The notes beneath the pieces were generated by a model. The model ran no database searches. It saw only the letters and a list, made by a program, of their open reading frames with translations, and was not told the origin of the DNA. 64,000 bases of DNA from CAZMVY01 sp964653435 (lineage in GTDB: Bacteria > Planctomycetota > Phycisphaerae > UBA1845 > PWPN01), in contig CAZZFA010000017.1 of the NCBI GenBank assembly GCA_964653435.1, forward strand, positions 1 through 64,000, in the 5' to 3' direction. The translations under genes and the position numbers were made by a program. Within the stretch, counting starts at the first letter, position 1; each line of letters begins with the position of its first letter. This document shows, piece after piece, positions 40,947-50,032 of this stretch.

Positions 40947-41558
40947 TGCTTCCGGTTGCCGCGGGTGAGCGGAAGCTGACGCGAATGCATAACGTTCCAT
41001 CGCGTTTCCTTTCGCATCCATGGGCCTGCGTCGGTACGGGGGGAGCCTGCGTGACGGATCGCCCCCCGGCGCCGTTTCAATGCACGCAACTTCGCATTTA
41101 TCGGAGCTTTCGCCGTCACTTCTGTATTCGTAGCGTGGCTACGGCAACGAAATGTGGCATCCGCATGGTGCCGGCAGCCGAGGACCGCTGCGGCGCATCG
41201 CACGGCCCGCGTTCGCCCTGATCGCCGGAACCGTCGCCACCGCGGCCGGGCGGAGGGCACTTCCATCGTGCTGTTGTGGGGTCGTGCCAACGTCGCCGAC
41301 GTTTCTTGAGGGAAGTGCGAACACCATGGTTACACCCTCGACCGTGCGTGCTCGATGCGCGGCTTGCCAATCCATATGGGCTGGTCGGCTGGTATAACCT
41401 CTTATGCCAACGTCGGTTGCAATCATGCTGCGTGCGCAGCGGCAGCATCGCTTAGCCCCGGGACCGGGAAAGAAAGCCGCCGTGCCGCCGATCCGGCCGA
41501 TGAACAGCCATACTGTCGCGCTGTCGGTCCGCCGGCCCCATGTTACGATGGGTCACTC
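40947..41558. other. Divergent intergenic region of the exopolysaccharide locus
   Basis: About 610 bases between wza-like and GNAT genes. I see no gene and no sequence matching a c-di-GMP riboswitch consensus. A TGTTACGAT stretch (41541-41549) ten bases ahead of the GNAT ATG could be an extended -10, but lacks a matching -35. Confidence 0.5.
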
Positions 41559-42722
41559 ATGGGCTATGTCGCGCAAGAAATTCGCAGCGAGGAAGAGTTT
41601 GCGGCCATACGGGACGAATGGCAGGCCCTGCTGGCGATCAGCCCGGCCAACACGATCTTCCTCACGTGGGAGTGGCTATTCGAGTGGTGGCGGAGCTACG
41701 GGGGCGGCCGTGCGCTGCGGGGGCTGCTCCTGCGTGACGAGGCGGGGCGGCCGGCAGCCGGCGCGCTCTTGATGACCGACGCCGTGCGGATTCCCCTGGC
41801 GGGGCCGGTGCGTGCCCTGCGGTTCGTAGGCGACGGATCGTTCGATTCGGACTACCTGGACATTGTCTGCCGCGCGGGCGAGGAGGCCGAGGCGTTGCGG
41901 GCGCTCTTCGATTGCCTGGATGCGGCGCGCGACTGGCACGTGCTGTTTCTCAACGAGATTCCTGCGGATTCGGCAAGCGTGCCGCTGATTGCCGCGGAGT
42001 GCGAGCGCCGCGGCTACGCGGTCTGGCAGGTGCGATGCCCGTGTGCCTGGACGCCGCTGCCGGCGGAGTGGGACGCCTTTCTGGCGAGGCTTAAGCCGCG
42101 GTTCCGCACGAAGGTGCGGTCGTTATTGCGTTCGCTGGGCAATGGGGGGGGCGAGGCGATCCAGTACTGCCGCGACGGCTCGGAGCTGGACGAGTGGCTT
42201 GAGACGCTCTTTGATCTGCACACGCGGCGGTGGCGGGCGCTCGGGCAGGAGGGCGTCTTCGGCAATCCCGGCAAGCGGGAGTTCTATCGGCGGATGGCCC
42301 GTCGGTTTCTCGAGCGCGGATGGCTGCGGTTTTCGCGGCTGCAAATCGACGGCCGCGTCGTCGCGATGCAGTTCTGTTTCGAATACGCCAACCGGACCTT
42401 CCTCCTGCAGGAGGGCTTCGATCCCGACTGCGACGTTCGCGACGCGGGCAATATGCTGCGGGCGCTTGTGTTCGCGGACAACATCCGCCGGGGCGTCTGC
42501 GCGTACGATTTCCTCGGGGGCGTTTCCGCGCACAAGCTCAACTGGGCGGCGCAGGTCAAAGAGAGCGTGCGCCTCACCATCACCCGGCCGACCGCCGGCG
42601 GCCGCGCGTACCGGCTCGTCACCGGCGGCGGCGAGGCGTGCAGGCGGGTTGTCCGCCGCGTCCTTCCGGATTCGCTCATTCGCATGGGCAGACGTCTGTT
42701 GGGCAGAGGGGCCGGAGCGTGA
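41559..42722 (+). CDS. GNAT-fold acyltransferase (CelD/BcsL-like) of the exopolysaccharide locus
   Basis: A 387-residue protein: IFLTWEWLFEWWRSYGGG near the N-terminus, LKPRFRTKVRSLLRSLG in the middle and YANRTFLLQEGFDPDC with VCAYDFLGGVSAHKLNWA later. These are typical of the Acetyltransf_6 (CelD-like) family found in cellulose and exopolysaccharide loci. It probably acylates a glycan precursor. The stop overlaps the deacetylase start (GTGA), so the two form a plus-strand operon divergent from the wza-like operon. The upstream open frame (68 residues) lacks homology. Confidence 0.82.
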   Translation: MGYVAQEIRSEEEFAAIRDEWQALLAISPANTIFLTWEWLFEWWRSYGGGRALRGLLLRDEAGRPAAGALLMTDAVRIPLAGPVRALRFVGDGSFDSDYLDIVCRAGEEAEALRALFDCLDAARDWHVLFLNEIPADSASVPLIAAECERRGYAVWQVRCPCAWTPLPAEWDAFLARLKPRFRTKVRSLLRSLGNGGGEAIQYCRDGSELDEWLETLFDLHTRRWRALGQEGVFGNPGKREFYRRMARRFLERGWLRFSRLQIDGRVVAMQFCFEYANRTFLLQEGFDPDCDVRDAGNMLRALVFADNIRRGVCAYDFLGGVSAHKLNWAAQVKESVRLTITRPTAGGRAYRLVTGGGEACRRVVRRVLPDSLIRMGRRLLGRGAGA

Positions 42723-43750
42723 TCCACTCGCTCGCCAGTTCGCTCGGCATCGCGGCGGTGGTGCGCCGCCTCGGCGATCGCTTCCGGCTGGATCGCCGTC
42801 GCCCCTGGCTGCGGCGTCGTCGGGGGGCGCAGCCGTTGTTGATTCTGCCCTATCATCGGGTTGCGCCGGCGCCGGATGACCTGCTCCTGTCGCCGACGCC
42901 CCCGGACGTCTTCGAGGCGCAGATCGCGCACGTCACAGGGTGCTATCGTGTGCTGCCGCTGGAGGCGGCGCTCGATGCGCTCTTCGCGGGCGGGTTGCCG
43001 CCGCGATCGGCGGCGATCACGTTCGATGACGGCTATCGCGACAACCTCGAATACGCGTATCCGATCCTGAAGAAGTACAACGCCCCGGCCACGATCTTTC
43101 TCGCGACCGACTTCATCGGCTCGGGGCGTCTCCCGCCGCACGACGGGATCGCGCGGGCGGTCCGCCGGGCGGGCGTGTCGTCCGCGCGTATGGAGTGGAA
43201 AGGGCGGCTCGTGGAGTTCCGATTCGATTCCCCCGGCGGCGCATCCGCGGCGATCGCGTGCCTCACGGGCTGGTTGCGGGCGTGCGATTCGCACGAGACG
43301 GCAGCGCTGCTGTCGCAGGTCGCGGAGATCACGAAGAGCAGCGCGGGCGAACGCGAGGCGCCGGCGATGCTGAGCTGGGACGAGGCGCGGTCGCTGCGGG
43401 GCGGCATCATTGCGTTCGGTTCGCACGGCCGGTCGCACGTGGCCTGCGCCCGTCTGACGCGCGAGGAGCTGGATGCCGAACTGTCCGGCTCGCGTGCGGT
43501 CATCGAGCGGGAGCTGGGCGCGCGGGTGCGGCTGTTCGCGTATCCGTTCGGCAAGCCGGAGGACATCGGCCCGCACGCCCCCGCGGCCGCAGCCCGCGCC
43601 GGGTACGAGTACGCCCTGACGACCGTCGGGGCGCCGGCCGACATGGGGTGCGACAGGTTTGCCGTGCCGCGCGGCGGGCCGGTCTGGGAGACGCGCGCCG
43701 GTGCCTTCGCCGCGCGCCTGGCGTGGTGGCGATTCGCCAGGGGCGTGTGA
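42719..43750 (+). CDS. Polysaccharide deacetylase (CE4, NodB-like)
   Basis: A 343-residue protein with the NodB fold: ILPYHRVAP at the N-terminus, catalytic metal motif AAITFDDGYRDN, GSHGRSHVACARL (the His-x3-5-His pair), and FAYPFGKPEDIG. It removes N-acetyl groups from a polysaccharide, probably during export. GTG 42719 overlaps the preceding stop. XrtA-type loci usually carry such a deacetylase next to the FemAB and Wzz genes. Confidence 0.9.
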   Translation: MIHSLASSLGIAAVVRRLGDRFRLDRRRPWLRRRRGAQPLLILPYHRVAPAPDDLLLSPTPPDVFEAQIAHVTGCYRVLPLEAALDALFAGGLPPRSAAITFDDGYRDNLEYAYPILKKYNAPATIFLATDFIGSGRLPPHDGIARAVRRAGVSSARMEWKGRLVEFRFDSPGGASAAIACLTGWLRACDSHETAALLSQVAEITKSSAGEREAPAMLSWDEARSLRGGIIAFGSHGRSHVACARLTREELDAELSGSRAVIERELGARVRLFAYPFGKPEDIGPHAPAAAARAGYEYALTTVGAPADMGCDRFAVPRGGPVWETRAGAFAARLAWWRFARGV

Positions 43751-44088
43751 CCCCATGCCGTTGCGCTTCTCGCGATTTCCACGGGCTCGTGCGCATGGCA
43801 GCATCGGGCATGGTCATTCCGGGCAAGCCGGGGGCAGATCGTTGACCACCGCCGGCAATCGTGTCATCATGCACGGCGGCCCGTTGTTTGCGTACGGGCC
43901 GGGGTGATGCGGCCCCGGAAGTATCGCGGGGCATCGGAGCCGGGTTCCGTCATCGTGCCGCCGTCGGGCTCCTCCGGTACGGCGAAGGATCGGGTTGACA
44001 AACCGGAGCCCCGTTTCCGGGCGCTCGACCGGTTCATGTTTCGCAAGAAATGCCCGAACGAGTCGCATCTTGATCGGGGAGGCTCTTT
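43751..44088. other. Intergenic region upstream of the CstA-type gene
   Basis: About 340 bases. TTGACC (43842-43847), 17 bases, CATCAT (43865-43870) is a weak promoter candidate that would leave a leader of about 210 bases. No gene or repeat is recognised. Confidence 0.4.
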
Positions 44089-45627
44089 ATGGTCGTCTTT
44101 CTCTGCGGACTCCTCCTGCTGGCGGGTGGATACTTCCTCTACGGGCGTCTGGTCCAGTCGGCGATCCGGCCCGATCCCGACAGGGTCACGCCTGCCATTG
44201 CGTGCGCGGACGGTGTCGATTACGTCGCCATGTCCACGTGGAGAGTGTACCTGATCCAGCTCCTGAACATCGCGGGCCTGGGTCCGGTGTTCGGGCCTAT
44301 CCTGGGGGCTCTGTGGGGGCCTCAGGTGTTCCTGTGGGTCGTGTTCGGCTGCATCTTCGGCGGCGCCGTACACGACTTCGTGATCGGCGCCATGTCGATG
44401 CGGAATAATGGAGCGGGGTTGCCCGACCTCATCGGCCACTACCTGGGCACGGCGGCCCGGCATCTTTCCACTTTCTTCATCCTTCTGCTCATGCTGCTGG
44501 TGGGAACGGTCTTCGTGAAAGGCCCGGCTCTGCTGCTCGTCGAGATTCTCCCGGCGAAGACCGTCGGGTCATGGTTCGGCAGCGCCGCCGCGTCGTGGCT
44601 CCAGTCTTCCGTGTTCGGCCTGTCCGTGTGGCTCTGGCTTGTCATGCTGGTCATTTACATCTACTACGTGCTCGCCACATTGCTTCCCATCGACGCGATC
44701 ATCGGGCGCTTCTACCCGTTTTTCGCTCTCGCTCTGCTGATCATGGTCACGGGGCTCGGTGTCTCTCTGCTCCGCGGCCGGATTCCGTCGTCTCCGTTTA
44801 CGCTCGACAATCTGCACCCCAGACACCTGCCGGCGTGGCCGCTGATTTTTATCACGGTCAGTTGCGGCGCGGTGAGCGGGTTCCACGCCACGCAGAGTCC
44901 GTTGATGGCGCGGTGCCTCAAGAGCGAGAAACGCATGCGTCTGGTGTTCTACGGGGCGATGATTTCCGAAGGCGTGATCGCGCTCATCTGGGCGGCGGTC
45001 GCCGGGGGCTTCTACGGCGGCACCGAAGGGCTTTCCAAGGCCCTGGCCGCCGGCGGCCCCGGCGCGGTGGTCCACGATACCTGCATCGCGACGATGGGTC
45101 TGGTGGGCGGGGTCCTCGCCGTGCTGGGCGTAGTGGTGCTCCCGATTACCTCCGGCGACACGGCCTTCCGCGTGGGCCGACTGATTCTGGCGGATTACTT
45201 TCGCCTTCCTCAGACGCGGTTGATGAATCGGTACAAGCTTGCCCTCCCTCTGTTCGGGCTTTCGTTCGCGCTCAACTTCGTGAACTTCAATGTCGTCTGG
45301 CGGTATTTCGGCTGGGCCAACCAGACACTGGCCGCGATCGTCCTCTGGTGCGGGGCTGTTTTCCTCGCCCGGCGTCGCAGCAGTTGGTGGCTGGCCTTCG
45401 TTCCGGCTGTGTTCATGACCGTCGTCACCACATCGTACATACTGGTCGAGGACGTGGGTTTCAGAATGAGCCCGCGTTCCGGTACGATCCTGGGCGTCCT
45501 CGCCGGGGTTGCATGCGCGGCGGCCTTCTTCCGGGCGCTACCGAGGCTGGCCCCGGAAGAGGAGAAGCCGGCGATCGTCGCCCGGCCTACGGAGGCGGAA
45601 CGAGCCGCGGATTCGCTGGCCTGTTGA
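44089..45627 (+). CDS. cstA: Carbon starvation protein CstA-family transporter
   Basis: A 512-residue membrane protein with more than ten hydrophobic segments. Family signatures include AMSTWRVYLIQLLNIAGLGPVFG (read in two parts), GALWGPQVFLWVVFGCIFGGAVHDF and SCGAVSGFHATQSPLMARC. CstA-type proteins import pyruvate or small peptides when carbon is scarce. This one is shorter than E. coli CstA (about 700 residues), like the compact versions in other phyla. GGGGAGG lies six bases before ATG 44089. Confidence 0.9.
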   Translation: MVVFLCGLLLLAGGYFLYGRLVQSAIRPDPDRVTPAIACADGVDYVAMSTWRVYLIQLLNIAGLGPVFGPILGALWGPQVFLWVVFGCIFGGAVHDFVIGAMSMRNNGAGLPDLIGHYLGTAARHLSTFFILLLMLLVGTVFVKGPALLLVEILPAKTVGSWFGSAAASWLQSSVFGLSVWLWLVMLVIYIYYVLATLLPIDAIIGRFYPFFALALLIMVTGLGVSLLRGRIPSSPFTLDNLHPRHLPAWPLIFITVSCGAVSGFHATQSPLMARCLKSEKRMRLVFYGAMISEGVIALIWAAVAGGFYGGTEGLSKALAAGGPGAVVHDTCIATMGLVGGVLAVLGVVVLPITSGDTAFRVGRLILADYFRLPQTRLMNRYKLALPLFGLSFALNFVNFNVVWRYFGWANQTLAAIVLWCGAVFLARRRSSWWLAFVPAVFMTVVTTSYILVEDVGFRMSPRSGTILGVLAGVACAAAFFRALPRLAPEEEKPAIVARPTEAERAADSLAC

Positions 45628-45952
45628 GCGAGGTGCCGCCCGGGTTGTTCTGAAACCGCGGTTCCGACATGCGGCCTCGGGCGATTCACGGAAACCGGAG
45701 CCTGCCTGTCCGCGAGGTGGCGGCACGCCGGGGAACAGGCAGTCGCAAGGGGTGTGCCCGCCCGCGGCCCGCGGAAGACCGCCGAGGTCCCCGCAGAGAG
45801 AGAATGCGGTGCTCCCTTTGTATTCTTCGTCGACGATCGTGGATGGGCGGTTGCCGCATTCCGTGTCACGATGCGAAACACGTCTGCTTTCGAACCCCTG
45901 CGAAGGGGAAGGGATGACCCCCCCGAAGGCATTCGGCCGGGGGTGATAATCG

Positions 45953-45981
45953 TTGACAAATTGTACCGGCTGGTATAGCAT
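45953..45981 (+). promoter_or_regulatory. Promoter of the Fur-family gene
   Basis: TTGACA (45953-45958), 17-base spacer, TAGCAT (45976-45981); TATAGC at 45974 is an overlapping alternative -10. The ATG at 45998 follows after about ten bases of leader. Confidence 0.55.
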
Positions 45982-45985
45982 ACCA
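45971..45985 (+). promoter_or_regulatory. Palindromic operator on the fur promoter
   Basis: TGGTAT-AGC-ATACCA is a perfect inverted repeat with 6-bp arms covering the -10 region. Binding by the regulator encoded 13 bases downstream (autorepression) is the simplest reading. It differs from the palindrome in front of feoA, so two regulators may be involved. Confidence 0.55.
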
Positions 45986-45997
45986 CACAGGTCGGTC

Positions 45998-46507
45998 ATG
46001 ACCAGCGAGCAGAAGCGGAGCCGGGTTGAGATCCTCGAGCGGGCCTGCCGCAGGCGCGGGCTTCCGGTGACCGCGCAGCGCCGGGCGGTATTCGAGATGA
46101 TCCTCGATCGCGAGGATCATCCGACCGCCGACCAGATCTACGAGCAGGTTCGCCGAAGGCTCCCCACGATCTCGCGAACGACGGTGTACCGCGTTCTGGA
46201 AAACCTCGTCGGGCTGGGCTTGATCACGAAGATCTGCCACCCCGGCTCGGCGGCACGGTTCGATCCGAAGGTTCATCAGCATCATCACCTGGTCTGCCTG
46301 TATTGCGAGAGGATCATCGACATTGAGGAGCAGCGTCTGAACAGGCTTGCGTGGCCGGATGTGCGCCGGTACGGCTTCGAGATTCGCGATTATCACATCC
46401 ATTTTCGCGGCGTTTGCGCGCGGTGTCGCAAGGCGCCGGCCGCAGGCGCGAAGGCTGCATCGGAGAAGGCCAAGCCGTCGACGGCCGCCGCGCGGCGGCA
46501 TCGGTAA
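45998..46507 (+). CDS. Fur-family metal/peroxide-responsive repressor
   Basis: A 169-residue protein: winged helix (VTAQRRAVFEMILDREDHPT, LPTISRTTVYRVLENLVGLG), then the metal-binding dimer domain with HQHHHLVCLYCERIIDIE and a second Cys pair CARC. The Cys pairs suggest a structural zinc. Whether it is Fur, PerR or Zur cannot be read directly; the neighbours (cytochrome c peroxidase, bacterioferritin) favour a PerR or Fur role. The C-terminus is an Ala/Lys/Arg tail. It is followed after 35 bases by the peroxidase gene. Confidence 0.9.
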   Translation: MTSEQKRSRVEILERACRRRGLPVTAQRRAVFEMILDREDHPTADQIYEQVRRRLPTISRTTVYRVLENLVGLGLITKICHPGSAARFDPKVHQHHHLVCLYCERIIDIEEQRLNRLAWPDVRRYGFEIRDYHIHFRGVCARCRKAPAAGAKAASEKAKPSTAAARRHR

Positions 46508-46542
46508 CGACGGTTGTCAACCGGACAACGGAGGAACAAGAC

Positions 46543-47955
46543 ATGAGATCCCTGTTCGCACAGATCGTACGGAGGCCGGCCGCCCCGGTCATTCTCGTGC
46601 TGTCGGGCGTCGTGCTCCTGCTGCCGTGGGCAGGTAGCCGGGCCGATGTGCCGTCGAGTTACTCTCCCGTCGTCATCAAAGAGGCATTTGATGCGACGAA
46701 GGCCCGGATGGAGGCGGCCAAGGCGGAGATCATGAAGCGGCAGATGACCCTGCTGGAGGAACGGTACGACCTGAGCGACCGCCCGGCGGGGGACGTCACG
46801 ATGTCGCGGGGCAAGGCCGTGCAGGACGGCGTCCGGGTCAAACTGCCCGAGGGGATGACGTGGGAGAAGCTCGCCGCCATGCGCCCGGAGGAGATTCGGG
46901 AGAAGGGGCTGTTTCCCAAGGGGTTCCTCCCGCTGCCGCATCCGAACCACGCGGAGGGTGGCATGGTCTTCCCGCCGCATCACATCGACGAGATCCGGAA
47001 GCAGGAAGGTCGCGACCTGACCCGGTTCGACCTCGACTACGACCTGCCGGCCCACTTCCTGCCCGAGTTTCCGCCGGCCATCTACCTGACCACGCGGCCC
47101 GACCTCGGCGATGTGTCGCGGGGCAAGGTCGTCACGATCATGAACTACTACGAGCTGTTCAACGGCATCCTCAACCCCAAGCAGCTCGAGGGCCTGCGCC
47201 TCCTCGTGACGCCGTTTCCGCAGCAGCAGTTCAACCAGACCGAGGACCGTCGCTCCGCGCTGCCGAGCCGCGGTGTGACCTGCTTCGACTGCCATGTGAA
47301 CGGGCACACGAACGCGACCACGCACCTGGTGGGGGATATCCGGCCGCAGGAGTTCCGGCACGGATTGGACACTCCCTCTCTTCGGGGGGTGAACATCCAG
47401 CGGCTGTTCGGTTCGCAGCGCGCGCTCAAGAGCATCGAGGATTTCACCGAGTTCGAACAGCGTGCCGCGTACTTCGACGGCGATCCGGTCATCGCGACGA
47501 AGAAGGGCGTCAACGTCCTGGATCGCGGCAGTCAGGTGCACTTCATGGCCGAGGTCATGGCCTTGCTCGACTTCCCGCCTGCACCGAAGCTGGATCTGTT
47601 CGGGAAGCTCGATCCCTCCAAGGCGAGCCCGGCGGAGATGCGGGGCCAGGAGGTTTTCTTCGGTAAGAGTCGCTGTGCGGAGTGCCATCCCGCGCCGTAC
47701 TACACGGACAACCTGATGCACAACATGCGTACGGAGCGGTTCTTCAAGCCCCAGATGATCAACGGCCGCATGGCCTCGCAGGACGGCCCGATCAAGACCT
47801 TCCCGCTCCGCGGGCTCAAGGATTCTCCGCCGTACCTGCACGATCGGCGATTGCTGACGATCGACGACACGGTCGAGTTCTTCAATCTGGTGACCGGCGT
47901 GAGACTGTCCGAGCAGGAAAAGAAAGACCTTGTGGCCTTCCTGCGGTGTCTGTAA
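46543..47955 (+). CDS. Di-heme cytochrome c peroxidase/MauG-family protein
   Basis: A 470-residue exported protein with a signal peptide (PVILVLSGVVLLLPWAGSRA) and two heme c sites: CFDCH (247-251) and CAECH (378-382). About 110 residues of charged helix precede the catalytic part. It is likely periplasmic and reduces hydrogen peroxide with electrons from cytochrome c, or modifies a protein as MauG does. GGAGGA precedes ATG 46543. The short gap to the Fur-family gene suggests one transcript and peroxide control. Confidence 0.87.
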   Translation: MRSLFAQIVRRPAAPVILVLSGVVLLLPWAGSRADVPSSYSPVVIKEAFDATKARMEAAKAEIMKRQMTLLEERYDLSDRPAGDVTMSRGKAVQDGVRVKLPEGMTWEKLAAMRPEEIREKGLFPKGFLPLPHPNHAEGGMVFPPHHIDEIRKQEGRDLTRFDLDYDLPAHFLPEFPPAIYLTTRPDLGDVSRGKVVTIMNYYELFNGILNPKQLEGLRLLVTPFPQQQFNQTEDRRSALPSRGVTCFDCHVNGHTNATTHLVGDIRPQEFRHGLDTPSLRGVNIQRLFGSQRALKSIEDFTEFEQRAAYFDGDPVIATKKGVNVLDRGSQVHFMAEVMALLDFPPAPKLDLFGKLDPSKASPAEMRGQEVFFGKSRCAECHPAPYYTDNLMHNMRTERFFKPQMINGRMASQDGPIKTFPLRGLKDSPPYLHDRRLLTIDDTVEFFNLVTGVRLSEQEKKDLVAFLRCL

Positions 47956-48166
47956 TCTCACGGCGAGGGGGTCGGTCGGGGCGGACGGCGGCGGTCCGCC
48001 AGTCGCGTCGCACGCGTGGGCTTCCGGCGTTCGGGGGTTGTGGAATGCCGGAGGGATTCGTGGGCCAGGCCATTGCGTGCCGATTCGTCTCAGGATGGCG
48101 CGGGCCGGCGCCCCGGTGTCTGGTTGCGGCCGAAGGCCGCTTTGGAAAATCGTAGAGGAGTATCTC

Positions 48167-48661
48167 ATGGACCGGAAGAAGAGCATCGAGCTTCTGAACA
48201 AGGCGGTCGCGGACGAACTGCAGGCGGTGCATCAGTACATGTACTGGCATTTCCACCTGGGCGACCAGGGCTTCGGGCCCTTGTCGGCGATGTTCCGGCG
48301 GATTGCGATCATGGAAATGGGCCACGTGGAGCGGCTGGCGGAGCGGGTCCTGTTTCTCAAGGGCGACGTGGACATGGTCTCCGCCGCGCCCGTCCAGCGG
48401 ATTACGGAGCCCGAGGCGATCGTTGCCAAGGCCTGCGAGATGGAGCAGGAAGCCATCGGCATCTACAACCAGTCTGCGCTGGAGTGCAGCAAGAACGCCG
48501 ATTCCGCCTCCAAGCAGCTCTTCGAGGCCCTTGTCAATGACGAGGAGGGCCATTTCGACGAGTTCGACAAGCAGCGGGATAACATCAAGCGATTCGGGCC
48601 GAGTTACCTGGCGCTGCAATCGTTCGGCACGGCGTCGGAGCAGCCGCAGGGCGGCGCGTGA
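48167..48661 (+). CDS. bfr: Bacterioferritin
   Basis: A 164-residue four-helix ferritin that oxidises and stores iron. Ferroxidase ligands are in place: the Glu in ADELQAVHQY, Glu and His in MEMGHVERL, Glu in MEQEAIGIY, and Glu/His in NDEEGHFDEF. The Met in EMGH is at the heme-ligand position of bacterioferritins. GAGGAG precedes ATG 48167. Its position 211 bases after the peroxidase fits shared control of peroxide and iron. Confidence 0.92.
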   Translation: MDRKKSIELLNKAVADELQAVHQYMYWHFHLGDQGFGPLSAMFRRIAIMEMGHVERLAERVLFLKGDVDMVSAAPVQRITEPEAIVAKACEMEQEAIGIYNQSALECSKNADSASKQLFEALVNDEEGHFDEFDKQRDNIKRFGPSYLALQSFGTASEQPQGGA

Positions 48662-48827
48662 GCGGCGTCGTTTCGCCTGACGGCGGGGGCCGGTGGGCGG
48701 GTTTGTTGCCGGAAGCCGCCATGGCCGCGGAGGGCGGTTCAGTTTCCGATGGACCGCCACTGCCTTCCGGGTGCTTGCGGTCCGTCGGGAACCGCCGGTA
48801 CCGGCCGGCGAACTCGCCGACAACCCG

Positions 48828-48856
48828 TGGACGAGGCCCCGCGAATCCGATATACT
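48828..48856 (+). promoter_or_regulatory. Probable promoter of the pseudopilin gene
   Basis: TGGACG (48828-48833), 17 bases, TATACT (48851-48856). The leader would be about 30 bases, with GGGGGAG just before ATG 48893. Confidence 0.45.
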
Positions 48857-48892
48857 GGTATCAGGCGATCGGAGCGCCGAGTCGGGGGAGTC

Positions 48893-49714
48893 ATGTCGCC
48901 GGGCGGAACTGTCGTTGGTGGGGCGGCCGTGATGGGCGGAGCAAAGCGGGCGCGCCGCAGGCGCGCTGCCGCCTTTACGCTGATCGAGCTGCTCGTCGTC
49001 GTGGCCATCATCGCGCTGCTGGTGGCGATTTTCCTGCCGTCGCTGGAGCGGGCGAGAGAGTCGGCGCGCCGGGGGGTGTGCGGGGCGCACCTGCACGGCC
49101 TCATGGTGGCCCTGGAGGCCTACTCCTACGACAACAAGAAGCAGCCGCCGCTCACGTGGTTCGACTGGGCCAAATACGACCAATACGGGGCCTACGAGCC
49201 TACCGGGCCGTTCGAGGCCGTGTGGTACATGAACTACCTGGTCTTCCACGTGAAGAACGACACGCCGGGGTGGCTGGGCGACTGGGTGAACTTCGGCTGC
49301 CTGTATGCCTCGCACCACCTTCCCGAGATCAAGGCGTGTTACTGTCCGAGCCAGCGGGACGACGACTATCGGTATCAGACGCCGACGAATCCCTGGCCGC
49401 CGCGCTTCGAGACGAAGTTCCGGCCGGACATGCCGTGGGTCGTCAACCATACGAAAGCGAGCTTCGCACGGCGGGCGGAATTGTCCTACATCACCTGGGA
49501 CCGGGTTCCCCACCGCAGCTTCGTTCTGAGCGATATCATCCTGGATCCCGACCTGATCCGGGAGGCGCACGTGGAGGGCGTGAACGCCTCGTTTCGAGAC
49601 GGGCACGTCCGGTTCGTCCGCGGTGCGCGGCTCTTCGACTGGCGCACGGCCTGGAAAGGCAACAGCACGGAGAAGGTCAAGCTTTTCTACAAGTGGGTGG
49701 ACCTGCAATACTGA
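48893..49714 (+). CDS. Type II secretion/type IV pilin-like pseudopilin
   Basis: A 273-residue protein with a prepilin leader and cleavage motif AAFTLIELLVVVAIIALLVA (about residues 26-45): the peptidase should cut before Phe and methylate it. The C-terminal part is a DUF1559/H-x9-DG-like region (GVNASFRDGHVRFVRG), the form greatly expanded in planctomycetes. CxC/CPS motif CYCPSQRDDD sits in the middle. It is probably a minor pseudopilin or surface protein; the partner machinery is not in this window. ATG 48932 is an alternative start. Confidence 0.85.
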   Translation: MSPGGTVVGGAAVMGGAKRARRRRAAAFTLIELLVVVAIIALLVAIFLPSLERARESARRGVCGAHLHGLMVALEAYSYDNKKQPPLTWFDWAKYDQYGAYEPTGPFEAVWYMNYLVFHVKNDTPGWLGDWVNFGCLYASHHLPEIKACYCPSQRDDDYRYQTPTNPWPPRFETKFRPDMPWVVNHTKASFARRAELSYITWDRVPHRSFVLSDIILDPDLIREAHVEGVNASFRDGHVRFVRGARLFDWRTAWKGNSTEKVKLFYKWVDLQY

Positions 49715-50032
49715 CCTTCGAGGCCGGGACGCCGATGGTGCCGGTATTCCTTGCGAGGATCTCCGGACAGGCGGTCGGAACTCCCCGATGATATCACTTT
49801 CGGATGGACGTCGGGCGGCAAGGTATCGGCTCGAACGGCTGTTTTGAGCCCGACGCGCATCGGCAGGCCGGATGGCGTGAAGAAAAGTGGCTTACCCTGT
49901 CGCGGTTTCACGGTGAACCCCGGGGCTGCGGCGTCGGGACTTCAGGCCTGCGCGACGGGAACGGGCTCGTGGCCCCGCGAGGGCCGGTGCTGAGTACCGG
50001 CGGATCGGACCGGGCGAAAGGGGCACATTGCG
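49715..50032. other. Intergenic region with repeat R3
   Basis: About 320 bases between the pseudopilin and propeller genes. Bases 49741-49825 resemble 51283-51361. No gene is recognised. Confidence 0.5.
49741..49825 (+). repeat. Dispersed repeat R3, copy 1
   Basis: About 80 bases sharing ATTCCT, GGACA-G, CGGAAC-CCCCGAT-ATA, TCGGATG and CGGGCGGC in the same order with 51283-51361, roughly 70 percent identical by eye. Confidence 0.5.

Larger units (their letters stand above)
45628..45997. other. Intergenic region upstream of the Fur-family gene
   Basis: About 370 bases. The right end holds the fur promoter and operator (45953-45985). No gene is recognised in the rest. Confidence 0.6.

Noticed and set aside
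41270..41300. Sigma-54 promoter (TTGGCACG on the minus strand) for the wza-like operon
   Set aside because: The -24-like TGGCACG is present, but no TTGC[AT] follows at the required spacing.
43842..43870. Promoter of the CstA-type gene (TTGACC-N17-CATCAT)
   Set aside because: The -10 matches poorly and the implied leader of over 200 bases has no visible structure, so it is mentioned only in the intergenic note.
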